A stretch of 64,000 nucleotides of DNA, from contig JAFGUF010000001.1 in the NCBI GenBank assembly GCA_016938675.1, positions 1-64,000 on the forward strand, read 5' to 3'. Below, piece after piece: positions 35,630 through 44,964 of the stretch. Each line of letters opens with the position of its first letter. Position 1 is the stretch's first letter. Origin of the DNA: Clostridia bacterium. GTDB taxonomy: Bacteria > Bacillota > Clostridia > Christensenellales > UMGS416. The position numbers and the translations under genes were made by a program. The notes under the pieces were generated by a model. That model did not search any database, was not told the DNA's origin, and worked only from the letters and a program-made list of their open reading frames with translations.

Positions 35630-36448
35630 ATGATATATTTCATGGGAGCTTTTGTTTTTATATTTGGGCTTTTTATTGGATCTTTTTTGAATGTATGTAT
35701 TTACAGAATTCCGAAAAAGAAATCCATCGTCAGCCCGCCTTCGACATGCCCGGAATGCGGCACAAGAATAAAATGGTATGACTTGTTTCCCGTTCTAAGT
35801 TTCCTTATATTAAAAGGAAAATGCCGTAGCTGCAAGGTTAAGATTTCGCCTAGGTATATGATGGTTGAACTTTTAACCGGTTTGTTGTTTTTGGCGTGCT
35901 TTGCGTTGTTTGGACTTAGCGGGCAATTCCTTGCTTACATAGTGTTTACGGGAATTTTGATAACTATAACTTTTACTGATATTGATGAAATGATTATTCC
36001 TGACTCGATTATGATTTTCGGAGTGATAACTGGTATACTGTTTGTTGTTTTAGGCTTTGTTCCTGAAGCAGGGGCTTCAATTAAAGAGAGCTTATTAGCT
36101 GGCCTTTTCGGCATGCTGGCAGGCGCCGGGCCGCTTATTATTATAAATTTGCTTACTTTGCTTTTTATCAAGAAAGCAGGCGTAGGCGGCGGAGATATGA
36201 AACTTATGGGAGTTGCCGGAATATATCTGGGAGCTACAAAAGTGCTTTTTGCTCTTGTGCTCGGTGTTGTAATAGCAGGTATTTTTTCAGTGATTTCCTT
36301 GAAAAACAAAAAGAAGAACGACGACGAAGCAAAAAGCGGAACGCTTAAACTGCACGAGATTCCCTTTGGTCCATATCTTGCTGTGGCATGCTTTGTAAGC
36401 ATGCTTTACGGTAAGCAGATAGTCGACTGGTATTTAAGCTTTTATTAG
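35630..36448 (+). CDS. pilD: Prepilin peptidase (type IV leader peptidase, A24)
   Basis: 272 residues with about eight helices. The N-terminal zinc domain CPECG..CRSC is followed by catalytic aspartates in FTDIDEMIIPD and GVGGGDMKLMG. It cleaves and N-methylates prepilins. It heads the pil operon and serves the prepilins encoded next. AGGGGAAA precedes the ATG; about 150 bases of AT-rich DNA upstream should hold the promoter, with no clear -35/-10 pair. Confidence 0.94.
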   Translation: MIYFMGAFVFIFGLFIGSFLNVCIYRIPKKKSIVSPPSTCPECGTRIKWYDLFPVLSFLILKGKCRSCKVKISPRYMMVELLTGLLFLACFALFGLSGQFLAYIVFTGILITITFTDIDEMIIPDSIMIFGVITGILFVVLGFVPEAGASIKESLLAGLFGMLAGAGPLIIINLLTLLFIKKAGVGGGDMKLMGVAGIYLGATKVLFALVLGVVIAGIFSVISLKNKKKNDDEAKSGTLKLHEIPFGPYLAVACFVSMLYGKQIVDWYLSFY

Positions 36449-36461
36449 GAGTTGATTTAAA

Positions 36462-37295
36462 ATGCGTAATAATATGAAAGAAAACTTTTTCAATGAAAAA
36501 GGATTGACATTAATGGAGGTGCTTATTGCTATTGTGCTGCTTAGCCTTATTGCAATGACATTTCTTAATGTTTTTATGAGTGCTTTTGATAATTCTATAA
36601 AAGCACAGGAAATAACTAATTATACTTATTCTGCACAGGGCGTCATGGAAGAACTCAGGACTATGGACTTCCTTAGCTTGGTTTCAGCTTCCATGAATCA
36701 GGACGGAAACATGCCGTTTGATATAAATGGCGATGGTACAGACGACTGCTATATGCATTTCAAGGTTTCGCCATACGGAATTATGAACGAAAAAGGCAAC
36801 GGCAAGCAGGGTTCTTTTGTATATATGGTTTATGTCGGTGATAAAATTCTAGCGGTAGATAATGACGGAAATATCATCTACACAAGTGCAACAGTTAATC
36901 CAACCATTGTACTTTATATGCAGCCGGGCGGAACGCAGTGCTATCTTACAATCAACGGAAAAACAATATACTTTGACAGGCCGGGCCCGGACAGAGACGT
37001 ATATATGTTTGCTAACCTCAATTACAAGGATTATGGATACACCAATACAGTAGATGTATTGGGATCAGTGGGACACGCCTATATCAAAGCATACGGAAAT
37101 GAAGCAATAGTTGATGACTTAAGCGTAAAAGGGCCGCAGGGGCATATTGAAAATTTGTTTGGCCTTCAGAATAATTTCTCACTTCTTACTAAGATTACTG
37201 TTGAATTGTTCCACGAGGAAGACGATACAACACCGTTTTATGACCTGTTTGATATTTTTGAAGTGACCATAGGCGATTTGGACTCCCTTGAATAG
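36462..37295 (+). CDS. Prepilin-like minor pilin (PilV/PilJ-type)
   Basis: 277 residues with a type III prepilin signal: EKG then LTLMEVLIAIVLL, with Glu at position +5 after the cleaved Gly, and one hydrophobic helix. The remaining 230 residues form the pilin head, not recognised, containing DINGDGTDD, which looks like a calcium-binding loop. It follows pilD by 13 bases. Confidence 0.87.
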   Translation: MRNNMKENFFNEKGLTLMEVLIAIVLLSLIAMTFLNVFMSAFDNSIKAQEITNYTYSAQGVMEELRTMDFLSLVSASMNQDGNMPFDINGDGTDDCYMHFKVSPYGIMNEKGNGKQGSFVYMVYVGDKILAVDNDGNIIYTSATVNPTIVLYMQPGGTQCYLTINGKTIYFDRPGPDRDVYMFANLNYKDYGYTNTVDVLGSVGHAYIKAYGNEAIVDDLSVKGPQGHIENLFGLQNNFSLLTKITVELFHEEDDTTPFYDLFDIFEVTIGDLDSLE

Positions 37296-37322
37296 AAGAC
37301 TATAAACATTATAGGTATTTGT

Positions 37323-37796
37323 ATGAAAAGGAATAAAGGCTTTACATTAATTGAGCTGATAATTACATTGGCAATTATCGCTATTATATTTACTCTTCTT
37401 GGTCCATTATTTTTTACGGGCGTTAATTTCTTTGCCGATAGCAACGGCAGGGTAATGGATCAGGTTAATCTGCGCAAAATTATGACAGACATGAGCAGGG
37501 AAATAAGAGACGCCGGCGGAGTGAAATTAAATGAAGAAGGATTTGAAGTCGGCGATTGGACATACATGTATTCTGAAGAGACAAGAGAGCTGACAAAAAG
37601 CTTTGAAGATGAGGATACCGGAACTGTAACAACTGTTGTACTCGCGCAAAGAGTCGCTTTATTTGAAATAGTAGTAACTGGCGAAGATGATAACCTTGTG
37701 GAACTAAGAGTCAAGGCTGAAGGTGCAGGCTCAACGATTATAACTAAAGTAAGCCTAAGGGGAAGCAAAGCGTTACTCCCCCCCCCAATTGGGTAA
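37323..37796 (+). CDS. Prepilin-like minor pilin (PilW-type) with 3' C9 tract
   Basis: 157 residues: leader MKRNKG then FTLIELIITLAIIAI with Glu +5, a short head and a C-terminal KALLPPPIG. The proline codons lie in nine consecutive C bases (37778-37786), ten bases before the stop end. One extra C would remove the stop and read in frame through the spacer into the next gene without any stop; one fewer C gives a short altered tail. The tract is either phase-variable or prone to sequencing error. Confidence 0.85.
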   Translation: MKRNKGFTLIELIITLAIIAIIFTLLGPLFFTGVNFFADSNGRVMDQVNLRKIMTDMSREIRDAGGVKLNEEGFEVGDWTYMYSEETRELTKSFEDEDTGTVTTVVLAQRVALFEIVVTGEDDNLVELRVKAEGAGSTIITKVSLRGSKALLPPPIG

Positions 37797-37816
37797 ACGC
37801 TTCGGAGGATATTAAG

Positions 37817-40408
37817 ATGAAAGACATCCTAAAAAAAATGATAGTGTTTTTTAAAAATGAAAAAGGGTCGGCGCTGCTAACGGTGCTGATTTTGTTGTTT
37901 ATTTTTGCGGTTATAGGCTCCTCAGTGCTGCTAACAACAATAAATAATATGTCAGTTTCCATGAGAATATCGGAGTATGAGGATACATACTATATTGCAG
38001 AGGCCAATGCTCAGTATGCGCTTACATTTATAAAGGAAGAAGTCGGCGAATACTATATGGAAATGAAAGGACACAAGCAAGTAAGTGAAGAGGAATACAT
38101 AGAAGCACTTGAGAACTTCTATCCAAGCCTTATTGAAAGAATATCAACCAGTGATAATTTTATAAATACAAGCAGATTCAATCCTATTGATTTCAGTGAT
38201 TTGGGTATAACTACATCTGTAACAATTGAAATGGATCCAAATGCAGAGCTTCCTACAGGATACTATGGTACCTCAGGGAATCCTGTTGCTTTCTACATTG
38301 AAAGCATAGCAGAATCCGACAGCAGCAGGAGAGTTGTCAATGCTGTTCTTTATATTGATGACCCGGGAATTGAGTGGCACTATACATCTGTACCGCCTAT
38401 GACTGACAGGCGAATTCTAGCGGGAGATGATATTCTTTCTGCCTCTCAAAACACATATCTTGAAAATGCAATTATCTGCAGAGGAAATGTAACTACCGGA
38501 AACTCGCTTACTGATGAATTTCTTGACAATCACCAAAGCCTATCAGATACATTTACATATGATTCAAATAACTCAATACCGTATTTTCTTAAATGGGAGC
38601 TTCAATTTGAGAAATTCCCTACAAATATTGTATATGATGATTTTACTTCATTGTTTGAAGCATCAACAATAAATTCAACCACATATAATGCCATTGAAGA
38701 CTGGTATTATGAGACTGTAAGCTATAACATTCTTGGATACGAGCCGGGATATGGGCCGGGAGAGTACAGCAGCCAATACATAATTGATAGTTCTGCTAGA
38801 AAAAATGATGTCCCTAAGTATCTCGATTACTATTATGACCAGTCTGTTATAGTTGACTCCAGGCCGTCAACAAAATATGTGGGCACAGAAGATGATCAGG
38901 TCAGAATATATGCAATAGGAAGCCTAGAATTATCCGGAACAAAAAATATAGAGCATTGTTATATTTTTGCAGAAGGCGATATTAAAATTAATATAAATGG
39001 ACATATAGAAGATAGTATCATTATTTCTAATGGAGGTTCTGTTACAATAACCTGTGACTACATTACTAACACAAAAAATAAACATAAGATCATTAAGGCA
39101 AACAATGATGTAAAAATAACACTTGACGAAGACTCGGATTTGCATTATGCCGTAATTAGGTCAGTTACTGGCGGCATTGACATAAAACATTCAAGCTTTG
39201 ACGTTACAAAAAACAAAGTTGAAATGAAAAACTGCTATCTTTATACTGACCCTTCATATGTTGGCGCGATGATAGTACTGAATAATATCTATGTCAATAA
39301 CTCCTTTGTTAACGCGGGAAAGGATCTTGTACTTAGAAACTGTTCCGGTTTAAGCTCTGGTTTTTATGCATATGGGCTTACTGACGCAGATTTGGCGCTC
39401 AATAGTAATCAAGGTTATAAATATCTATATACAGGTACAACCAGTACCGAAAGACAGCTGGACTATTTAAACTATATGCAGATTTCTATTGACAGGGATT
39501 ACGCCAAGTACTTCCGCGGCATAATATTTATTACTGAGCTTATTCAGGCAAATGGTACAAATAATTTAACTGAAAATACATTTACAAAGTGTGACTTTAC
39601 GACGCGGGAAGACATATTCATGGCTAGCCCAAGGTATACTATTTCAACCGGAAACCAAATGATTGACTTCAGTGACTGCAGATTAATAGCTGACAGGGAA
39701 GTGATGATAGAACATGTTACAATGAATCATTGTTATGTCTTTGCCGGCATTAGAGGATATGAAAATGAAAATAGCTATTATTATATCGATGGTGCCATTC
39801 GTTATGGAGTGGCAAGGGGAATATACCTGCGTATGGATTATAGTAAAACCCAGCTGAACAACTCGGTGTTTTATTCAAGAGGGAAAATTATATACAGTCA
39901 GCATACTCCGGAATCAGATGGTTTCTTGATTACGGAGCAGGGCAAAAAACGTATAGGTATAGATTCAACATATCCAAATGAACCAGGACCATGCTTATTC
40001 TATTCAAAAGATAATTTTGAATATAATGGGCTAGTAACGTCAGTGAGCGTAGACTCTAGCCTAATGAAATACAACAATAGTCTCTGCAATGATATGATAA
40101 TAATGACTGAAGCGAGTGTGGCGCCGCATGAATTCTACCCCAGTGCTGAGGACGTACTCTTTATTGGCGGAGATATGCAAATTGTTACTGATCCAGACGT
40201 TCCTTATACAAGCAATCGCCTTATAACTTTGTACGGCGATGCCGGCACTTCGCTTTCAGATCTTGAAGTGCAGTCAAGAACCCTATTTGAAAATTACTTT
40301 GAGCAAAAGCTGAATAAAGATGAAATATTGCTTTTTACACCCGGATTCACGGATGTATTTAGATATGAGGACATATATGAGAAAACACAATCGGAAAATG
40401 GAGGTTGA
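37817..40408 (+). CDS. Very large PilX-like pilus protein
   Basis: 863 residues. A type IV leader (FFKNEKG then SALLTVLILLFIFAVIG) lacks Glu at +5, as in GspK/PilX-class tip subunits. The large ectodomain has many short beta-strand-like repeats, such as HCYIFAEGDIKI, DSIIISNGGSVTI and NCYLYTD, suggestive of a beta-helix. The C-terminus returns to a charged stretch. PilX proteins are usually below 250 residues, so this one is several times larger; a tip adhesin role is inferred. GGAGG precedes the ATG. Confidence 0.75.
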   Translation: MKDILKKMIVFFKNEKGSALLTVLILLFIFAVIGSSVLLTTINNMSVSMRISEYEDTYYIAEANAQYALTFIKEEVGEYYMEMKGHKQVSEEEYIEALENFYPSLIERISTSDNFINTSRFNPIDFSDLGITTSVTIEMDPNAELPTGYYGTSGNPVAFYIESIAESDSSRRVVNAVLYIDDPGIEWHYTSVPPMTDRRILAGDDILSASQNTYLENAIICRGNVTTGNSLTDEFLDNHQSLSDTFTYDSNNSIPYFLKWELQFEKFPTNIVYDDFTSLFEASTINSTTYNAIEDWYYETVSYNILGYEPGYGPGEYSSQYIIDSSARKNDVPKYLDYYYDQSVIVDSRPSTKYVGTEDDQVRIYAIGSLELSGTKNIEHCYIFAEGDIKININGHIEDSIIISNGGSVTITCDYITNTKNKHKIIKANNDVKITLDEDSDLHYAVIRSVTGGIDIKHSSFDVTKNKVEMKNCYLYTDPSYVGAMIVLNNIYVNNSFVNAGKDLVLRNCSGLSSGFYAYGLTDADLALNSNQGYKYLYTGTTSTERQLDYLNYMQISIDRDYAKYFRGIIFITELIQANGTNNLTENTFTKCDFTTREDIFMASPRYTISTGNQMIDFSDCRLIADREVMIEHVTMNHCYVFAGIRGYENENSYYYIDGAIRYGVARGIYLRMDYSKTQLNNSVFYSRGKIIYSQHTPESDGFLITEQGKKRIGIDSTYPNEPGPCLFYSKDNFEYNGLVTSVSVDSSLMKYNNSLCNDMIIMTEASVAPHEFYPSAEDVLFIGGDMQIVTDPDVPYTSNRLITLYGDAGTSLSDLEVQSRTLFENYFEQKLNKDEILLFTPGFTDVFRYEDIYEKTQSENGG

Positions 40409-40412
40409 TTGA

Positions 40413-41456
40413 ATGGGAGTAAAACAGCAGAAAATAGTAGCTGTTGATGTTGGCCAGCACTCGCTTAATATGGTATTAGGCTCCGGACAGGGATTGATAA
40501 CAAAGGCCGCGACCGTTAAACTGCCGGATGGAGTTATAACAAGTACAAGGCTAAGCTCACCGGATATGCTGGTTACCGCATTAAGAGAAGCAAAAAGCAT
40601 GGCAAAGATAAGCGACCGGAACTGTGTGTTGGTGGTTGGCGGCAGGGAAGTAATTATAAGGTATTTTAATCTTCCGAAAATGAGCCCTGTACATTTATAT
40701 GAAAACTGTATAAGTGAGTTGTCACCGTATCTTCCTTTCAGTGCGGATAATTATACGATTGATTACTCCATAAAGGATGTTATTCAGCAGGATAAAAGCA
40801 CTGAGTATCGTGTGATGGTAGTTGCTATTCATAATGATGTAATTATACCTTATGTTGAGGCGTTTAATCAGGCAGGCTTCAGGCTTAGCCGTGTTGACAT
40901 AAAGGATAACAGTATTGAAAAGCTTATTAAGGTACTGGCGCAGAGTAGCACAAGACCAAAGAATAATTACTGCGTTATTGATATTGGGGCTTCAATGACA
41001 ACAACATCGGCTTATGCTGATGGGAAGTTTTATATAAACAATACTAATAATATTGGCGGCAACTACCTGCGAGATGCAATTGCTGATTTATATGGCCTTG
41101 ATGTGATAAGGGCAGAAGAGAAAAAAATAGAAATAAGTAAAATAAACTATACAAGCCAGAACAAAGAGGTTATGAACGTACTCAACGCCTTCTTTGAGAA
41201 AATAGTCACCGACGCGGCAAGAGTTATAGAATTTTTTAAAGCAAACAATGAGCAGAAAAGCATTGAAGAGATTTATCTTTGCGGAGGTGCATCTGCTGTG
41301 AAGGGTATGTCGGCATTTGTTGAGTCAAGCAGCGATATCCCGACAACGGAATTAAAAGACCTTGTTAAAAATCTTTTCTCAGGTAAAATAGTAGGCGAAC
41401 TTAATCTTGAGCGGTATATAGGCGCAGTAGGCGCAACATTCATGGAGGTCGATTGA
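40413..41456 (+). CDS. pilM: Type IV pilus assembly protein PilM
   Basis: 347 residues with an actin-like ATPase fold: VAVDVGQHSLNMVLG, CVIDIGASMTT and LCGGASAVKGM are the phosphate and adenosine motifs. It forms the cytoplasmic part of the inner-membrane alignment complex with PilN and PilO. GGAGG precedes the ATG; its stop overlaps the pilN region. Confidence 0.9.
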   Translation: MGVKQQKIVAVDVGQHSLNMVLGSGQGLITKAATVKLPDGVITSTRLSSPDMLVTALREAKSMAKISDRNCVLVVGGREVIIRYFNLPKMSPVHLYENCISELSPYLPFSADNYTIDYSIKDVIQQDKSTEYRVMVVAIHNDVIIPYVEAFNQAGFRLSRVDIKDNSIEKLIKVLAQSSTRPKNNYCVIDIGASMTTTSAYADGKFYINNTNNIGGNYLRDAIADLYGLDVIRAEEKKIEISKINYTSQNKEVMNVLNAFFEKIVTDAARVIEFFKANNEQKSIEEIYLCGGASAVKGMSAFVESSSDIPTTELKDLVKNLFSGKIVGELNLERYIGAVGATFMEVD

Positions 41457-41458
41457 TA

Positions 41459-42073
41459 ATGAAAAGAGATATTAATTTACTTCCATCGAAGAATTTTGGG
41501 CCAAAGAAAACAGGAAGCGCTGTAGTAGCGCTTGCAGTGATTCTCGTTTATGTTCTTGTGTTCGGAATAGGCATTTTAATTCCTAAAAACATTAAAGAAG
41601 CAAAAACCATATTAATCAAGGGCTTGGATAATCAAATAACTCAGCTTGAACCGTTGGTGCAGGAGTATGAAACACTGAAAGAACAATTGGATATACTACA
41701 GGTTTCTATTAACAGCACTGGTTCACTAGATTACAGCAAGTATAACGCTGAAGACGCATTGGATATAATTGAGAGCACATGCCCTTCGGGGGTAATGATT
41801 AAAAGATTGTCAAATAACAACGGAACGCTTAACATGGAAATAGTTGCTGCTAACAATTATCTTATTTCGCAGTTTGCTTTGGAGTTAGAAAGATCAAAAT
41901 ATTTCACTTCAGTTTTTATTTCCGGTTCTTCACCTGCAGGCATAGAAATTGACGAGAACGAACAGACGCAGGTAACTGACGCAGTAAGGGCGACATTAGT
42001 TTTGGAGTATGATCTGTCTATTCCTGAAGAAGAGACAGCAGATGCGGAAGGCACGGAAGGAGGCGGAGAATAA
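41459..42073 (+). CDS. pilN: Type IV pilus assembly protein PilN
   Basis: About 204 residues: the cytoplasmic tail INLLPS, which binds PilM, one membrane helix (VVALAVILVYVLVFGIGILI), a coiled coil and a periplasm-side domain. The ATG at 41459 is chosen over the TTG at 41453 because of GGAGG spacing. A TAATG junction couples it to the next gene. Confidence 0.87.
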   Translation: MKRDINLLPSKNFGPKKTGSAVVALAVILVYVLVFGIGILIPKNIKEAKTILIKGLDNQITQLEPLVQEYETLKEQLDILQVSINSTGSLDYSKYNAEDALDIIESTCPSGVMIKRLSNNNGTLNMEIVAANNYLISQFALELERSKYFTSVFISGSSPAGIEIDENEQTQVTDAVRATLVLEYDLSIPEEETADAEGTEGGGE

Positions 42074-42720
42074 TGAAGTTCGGAAAGAAAGAATTAATTA
42101 TTGTCGTAGCTCTGATTTTTGTTGTATCCGCACTGGCTTATTATGGGTATTATCTTACTCCTGCTTTAGCAGATATAGATGGGTTGAATTCGTCAATTGA
42201 GCAAAAAAAGCTTAAAATACTTTCTATGCAGACTGCAATTGATGAAATTGATAACATTAAAAACGAAATTACGACATTGGAAGCGGAACTTGCTTTGCAG
42301 TCAGAAGATATTCCAAGGGGAATAAGCCTACCGCTTCAATTAGTAGATATAACCAATGTTCTGAATGACAGGTGTCGTAGTCAGCTTATTATATTTGATG
42401 AGTCGAATTTAGAATTTGAAAGTTATCAAAAGAACGAAGTTAATTTGAGCTTTGTAACGTCCTATGAAAACCTCAGACTGATTTTAAACGAATTCCAAAA
42501 TATGCCAATAAAGAATCAGGTGGTTACAATGAGCGTTACGCTATCATTGGACGACACGGTATTTTATTCGGGAATTCTTAATGGCGACTACCTGCTTGTA
42601 GGATTAAATGTTGAATTCTATGCATTCTATCCGGACCCTGAAGCAGAACCTTTAGAGAAGCAGCCATTCGAAGACGGGCCTATTGAAGGCAAAAATCCAT
42701 TCAGAGCCACAAAGAATTAG
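42073..42720 (+). CDS. pilO: Type IV pilus assembly protein PilO-like
   Basis: 215 residues: one N-terminal helix (LIIVVALIFVVSALAYYGYYL), a coiled coil (LNSSIEQKKLKILSMQTAIDEI) and a globular outer domain. Size, topology and position after pilN identify PilO. The operon ends here; the assembly ATPases PilB/PilT, platform PilC and a major pilin are not in the window. Confidence 0.85.
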   Translation: MKFGKKELIIVVALIFVVSALAYYGYYLTPALADIDGLNSSIEQKKLKILSMQTAIDEIDNIKNEITTLEAELALQSEDIPRGISLPLQLVDITNVLNDRCRSQLIIFDESNLEFESYQKNEVNLSFVTSYENLRLILNEFQNMPIKNQVVTMSVTLSLDDTVFYSGILNGDYLLVGLNVEFYAFYPDPEAEPLEKQPFEDGPIEGKNPFRATKN

Positions 42721-42733
42721 AATATTATAGAAT

Positions 42734-42768
42734 TGAAAAAGCACCCTACAAGGTGCTTTTTTTTATAT
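42734..42768 (+). terminator. Terminator of pil operon
   Basis: AAAAAGCACC / GGTGCTTTTT with a six-base loop and a run of eight T bases. Confidence 0.9.
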
Positions 42769-42844
42769 TAATTCATAGATTATTTTTGATTCATTATTTT
42801 AATAATGTAAGAGTTTTTATATGTCTGTGTATGACCACTTTATT

Positions 42845-42882
42845 ATAAATAAAAGAGTTCTCATATATGTGAGAACTCTGTT
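42845..42882 (-). terminator. Terminator of argS-tRNA-Ser transcript
   Basis: On the minus strand AGAGTTCTCA / TGAGAACTCT forms a hairpin followed by TTTTATTTA, four bases after the encoded CCA of the tRNA. Confidence 0.85.
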
Positions 42883-42885
42883 ATA

Positions 42886-42973
42886 TGGCAGAGAGAGGGG
42901 GATTTGAACCCCCGGTGCCTTTCGGCACAACGGTTTTCGAGACCGCCACAATCGGCCGCTCTGTCATCTCTCC
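42886..42973 (-). tRNA. tRNA-Ser (anticodon CGA)
   Basis: On the minus strand: acceptor GGAGAGA/TCTCTCT, anticodon loop CTCGAAA (anticodon CGA), variable arm with GTGCCGAAAGGCAC, T-arm GGGGGTTCAAATCCCCC, discriminator G and an encoded CCA. It reads UCG serine codons. It lies 12 bases after the argS stop in the same direction and shares a terminator, so it is probably processed from the argS transcript. Confidence 0.96.
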
Positions 42974-42985
42974 ATAATATATAAA

Positions 42986-44683
42986 CTACATTTTATCCGG
43001 TGCTTTTACTCCAATTAAGTACAATGCAGTGTTTATAACTTGCTTTGTGCACTGAGCTAATATTAGCCTTGCACGGACTTTTTCTTCGCCGTCATCGTCG
43101 ATGATTCGATGCTCAAAATAATATTTATTGAAAGTCTTTGCCAAATCAATGCTAAAACGCGTGATGAAAGAAGGTTCATACCTTTCAGCCGCGCTTTTTA
43201 TAATTTCAGGGAAATCACGTAGAAGGGTAATAATTTTACCTGCGTCTTCATTGTCCAATGTTGAGAAGTCTGTTTTGCCATCCAGCGAAATATCGGACTT
43301 TGTAAGCACAGATGAGCAGCGTGCGTGAGTATACTGCACATATGGCGCTGCTTCTCCTTCAAAGCTAAGCGCGCTTTCCCAGGAAAAGACCATATCTTTA
43401 ATTCGGTTATTTTTAAGGGCTGCAAAGATTATAGAGCCTATTCCGACGATCGATGCAACCTCTTGTTTGTTTTCCAATTCAGAGTTTTTCTCTTCAATTA
43501 TATTCAAAGATTTTTCAATAGCTTTGTTGATTAAATCTTTTAGCTCAACTGCTGTTCCCTTACGGGTGGACATTGAGCCGTCTTCCATCCTTACCCAGCC
43601 ATAGTTAACATGGACTAAGTCTTTCGAATAATCTTTTCCCATCAGCTCAAGAACCTTGAAGAATTGCTTGAAATGAAGGTTTTGCTCATATGCAGTTACA
43701 TATAAACATTTATGAAAATCGTATGTATCTTTTCTGTATTGTGCTGCTGCCATATCGCGAGTGGCATATAAAGACGCACCGTCTTTTTTAAGAATCATGC
43801 ATGGGGGCATATCGTATTTGTCTAGCATAACAACCTTTGCGCCCTGATCCTCTACAAGTAATCCCTTTTCTTCTAATTCATCAATAATCGGCTGCATTTT
43901 ATCTTGGTAGAATGCCTCGCCATTATAGCTGTCGAACTTGACATCAAGCATTGCATATATTTTGCTGACTTCTTCTATTGTAAGAGCGCGGAAATATTCG
44001 AAGAGCTCTAAAGCTTCAGCATCGCCATCTTCTATTTTTTTGAACCAGGCACGTGCGTCATCGTCCATTGTTTCATCGTTTTCGGCATCAACATGGTACT
44101 GAACATAGATACGCGCAAGCTCTGCTATTCCGCCTTCTTCAACCTGCTTTTTTGAAGAATACATCTTATAGCCAACGATAAGCTTGCCGAATTGAGTTCC
44201 CCAGTCACCGAGATGATTGATAGAAACGGTATTATAGCCGAGGTGCTTATATATTCTGCTTAATGAGTTGCCGATTGCGGTGGTTGAAAGATGGCCTATA
44301 TGCATCGGCTTGGCGATATTTACGGAGGAGTAGTCAAGGCAGATAGTCTTATCTTTGCCTTCTGCGCTTTTGGAGTAATTCTCGCCTTCACTTAGTATCT
44401 TGCTTAATACATCCGCACTGGCGTTTTGTTTATTTAAATAGAAATTCAGGTATCCGTTTACGCTTTGCACTTTCTCAATGGCGTTGTCTGTCTCGAACTG
44501 CTCTGAAAGCATATCGGAAATCATGGTTGGTGCTTTTCTTAATATTTTTGATAGCTTAAAGCAGGGCAGGGCAAAGTCGCCCATTTCAGCCTTAGCCGGT
44601 ATTTCCAGCATATCTTCAATCTGGCTTGTTTCCAGTTCAATTGATTTACTTAGTTTATCTGCAATTAATTTTTTATAATCCAT
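42986..44683 (-). CDS. argS: Arginyl-tRNA synthetase
   Basis: 565 residues of class Ia: an N-terminal Arg-S domain, the HIGH motif in KPMHIGHLSTTAIGN, a degenerate KMSKS loop MSTRKG and a C-terminal DALR anticodon-binding domain ending LYLIGVKAPDKM. It charges tRNA-Arg. AAGGA lies before the ATG. Complete and of usual length. Confidence 0.97.
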   Translation of the reverse strand: MDYKKLIADKLSKSIELETSQIEDMLEIPAKAEMGDFALPCFKLSKILRKAPTMISDMLSEQFETDNAIEKVQSVNGYLNFYLNKQNASADVLSKILSEGENYSKSAEGKDKTICLDYSSVNIAKPMHIGHLSTTAIGNSLSRIYKHLGYNTVSINHLGDWGTQFGKLIVGYKMYSSKKQVEEGGIAELARIYVQYHVDAENDETMDDDARAWFKKIEDGDAEALELFEYFRALTIEEVSKIYAMLDVKFDSYNGEAFYQDKMQPIIDELEEKGLLVEDQGAKVVMLDKYDMPPCMILKKDGASLYATRDMAAAQYRKDTYDFHKCLYVTAYEQNLHFKQFFKVLELMGKDYSKDLVHVNYGWVRMEDGSMSTRKGTAVELKDLINKAIEKSLNIIEEKNSELENKQEVASIVGIGSIIFAALKNNRIKDMVFSWESALSFEGEAAPYVQYTHARCSSVLTKSDISLDGKTDFSTLDNEDAGKIITLLRDFPEIIKSAAERYEPSFITRFSIDLAKTFNKYYFEHRIIDDDGEEKVRARLILAQCTKQVINTALYLIGVKAPDKM

Positions 44684-44964
44684 ATTGTTCCTTAATTAAG
44701 TCTTCGTAAAAATACTCTATGTAGTATAACTGATTTTATGTGGTAAGACAAGAGGGTTTAGTAAGTTTATGTTGCTTAAGGCATTAGAAAATTAATTCAC
44801 TCTATAAATAAAATGAATTTTTTTCGGAATTAATATTTAATAAATATTATAAGGAGAAATTAAATTAATCCAATTAATATAATTAGATAAATATGGTATA
44901 ATATACATATAAAAAATGGTGTGATGAGAAATCCAGATAAATTTGTTTTAGAAGAGTTTTAAAT
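44684..44964 (+). other. AT-rich intergenic stretch between argS and a lipoprotein gene
   Basis: It holds no ORF. A candidate plus-strand promoter TTAATA (about 44875-44880) with TATAAT (about 44898-44903) precedes the lipoprotein gene. A conspicuous AAGGAG at about 44851 is not followed by an in-range ATG. Confidence 0.4.

Noticed and set aside
42886-42973. Mobile element attachment site at tRNA-Ser(CGA)
   Set aside because: No integrase, no repeat of the tRNA 3' end nearby and the neighbours are housekeeping genes.
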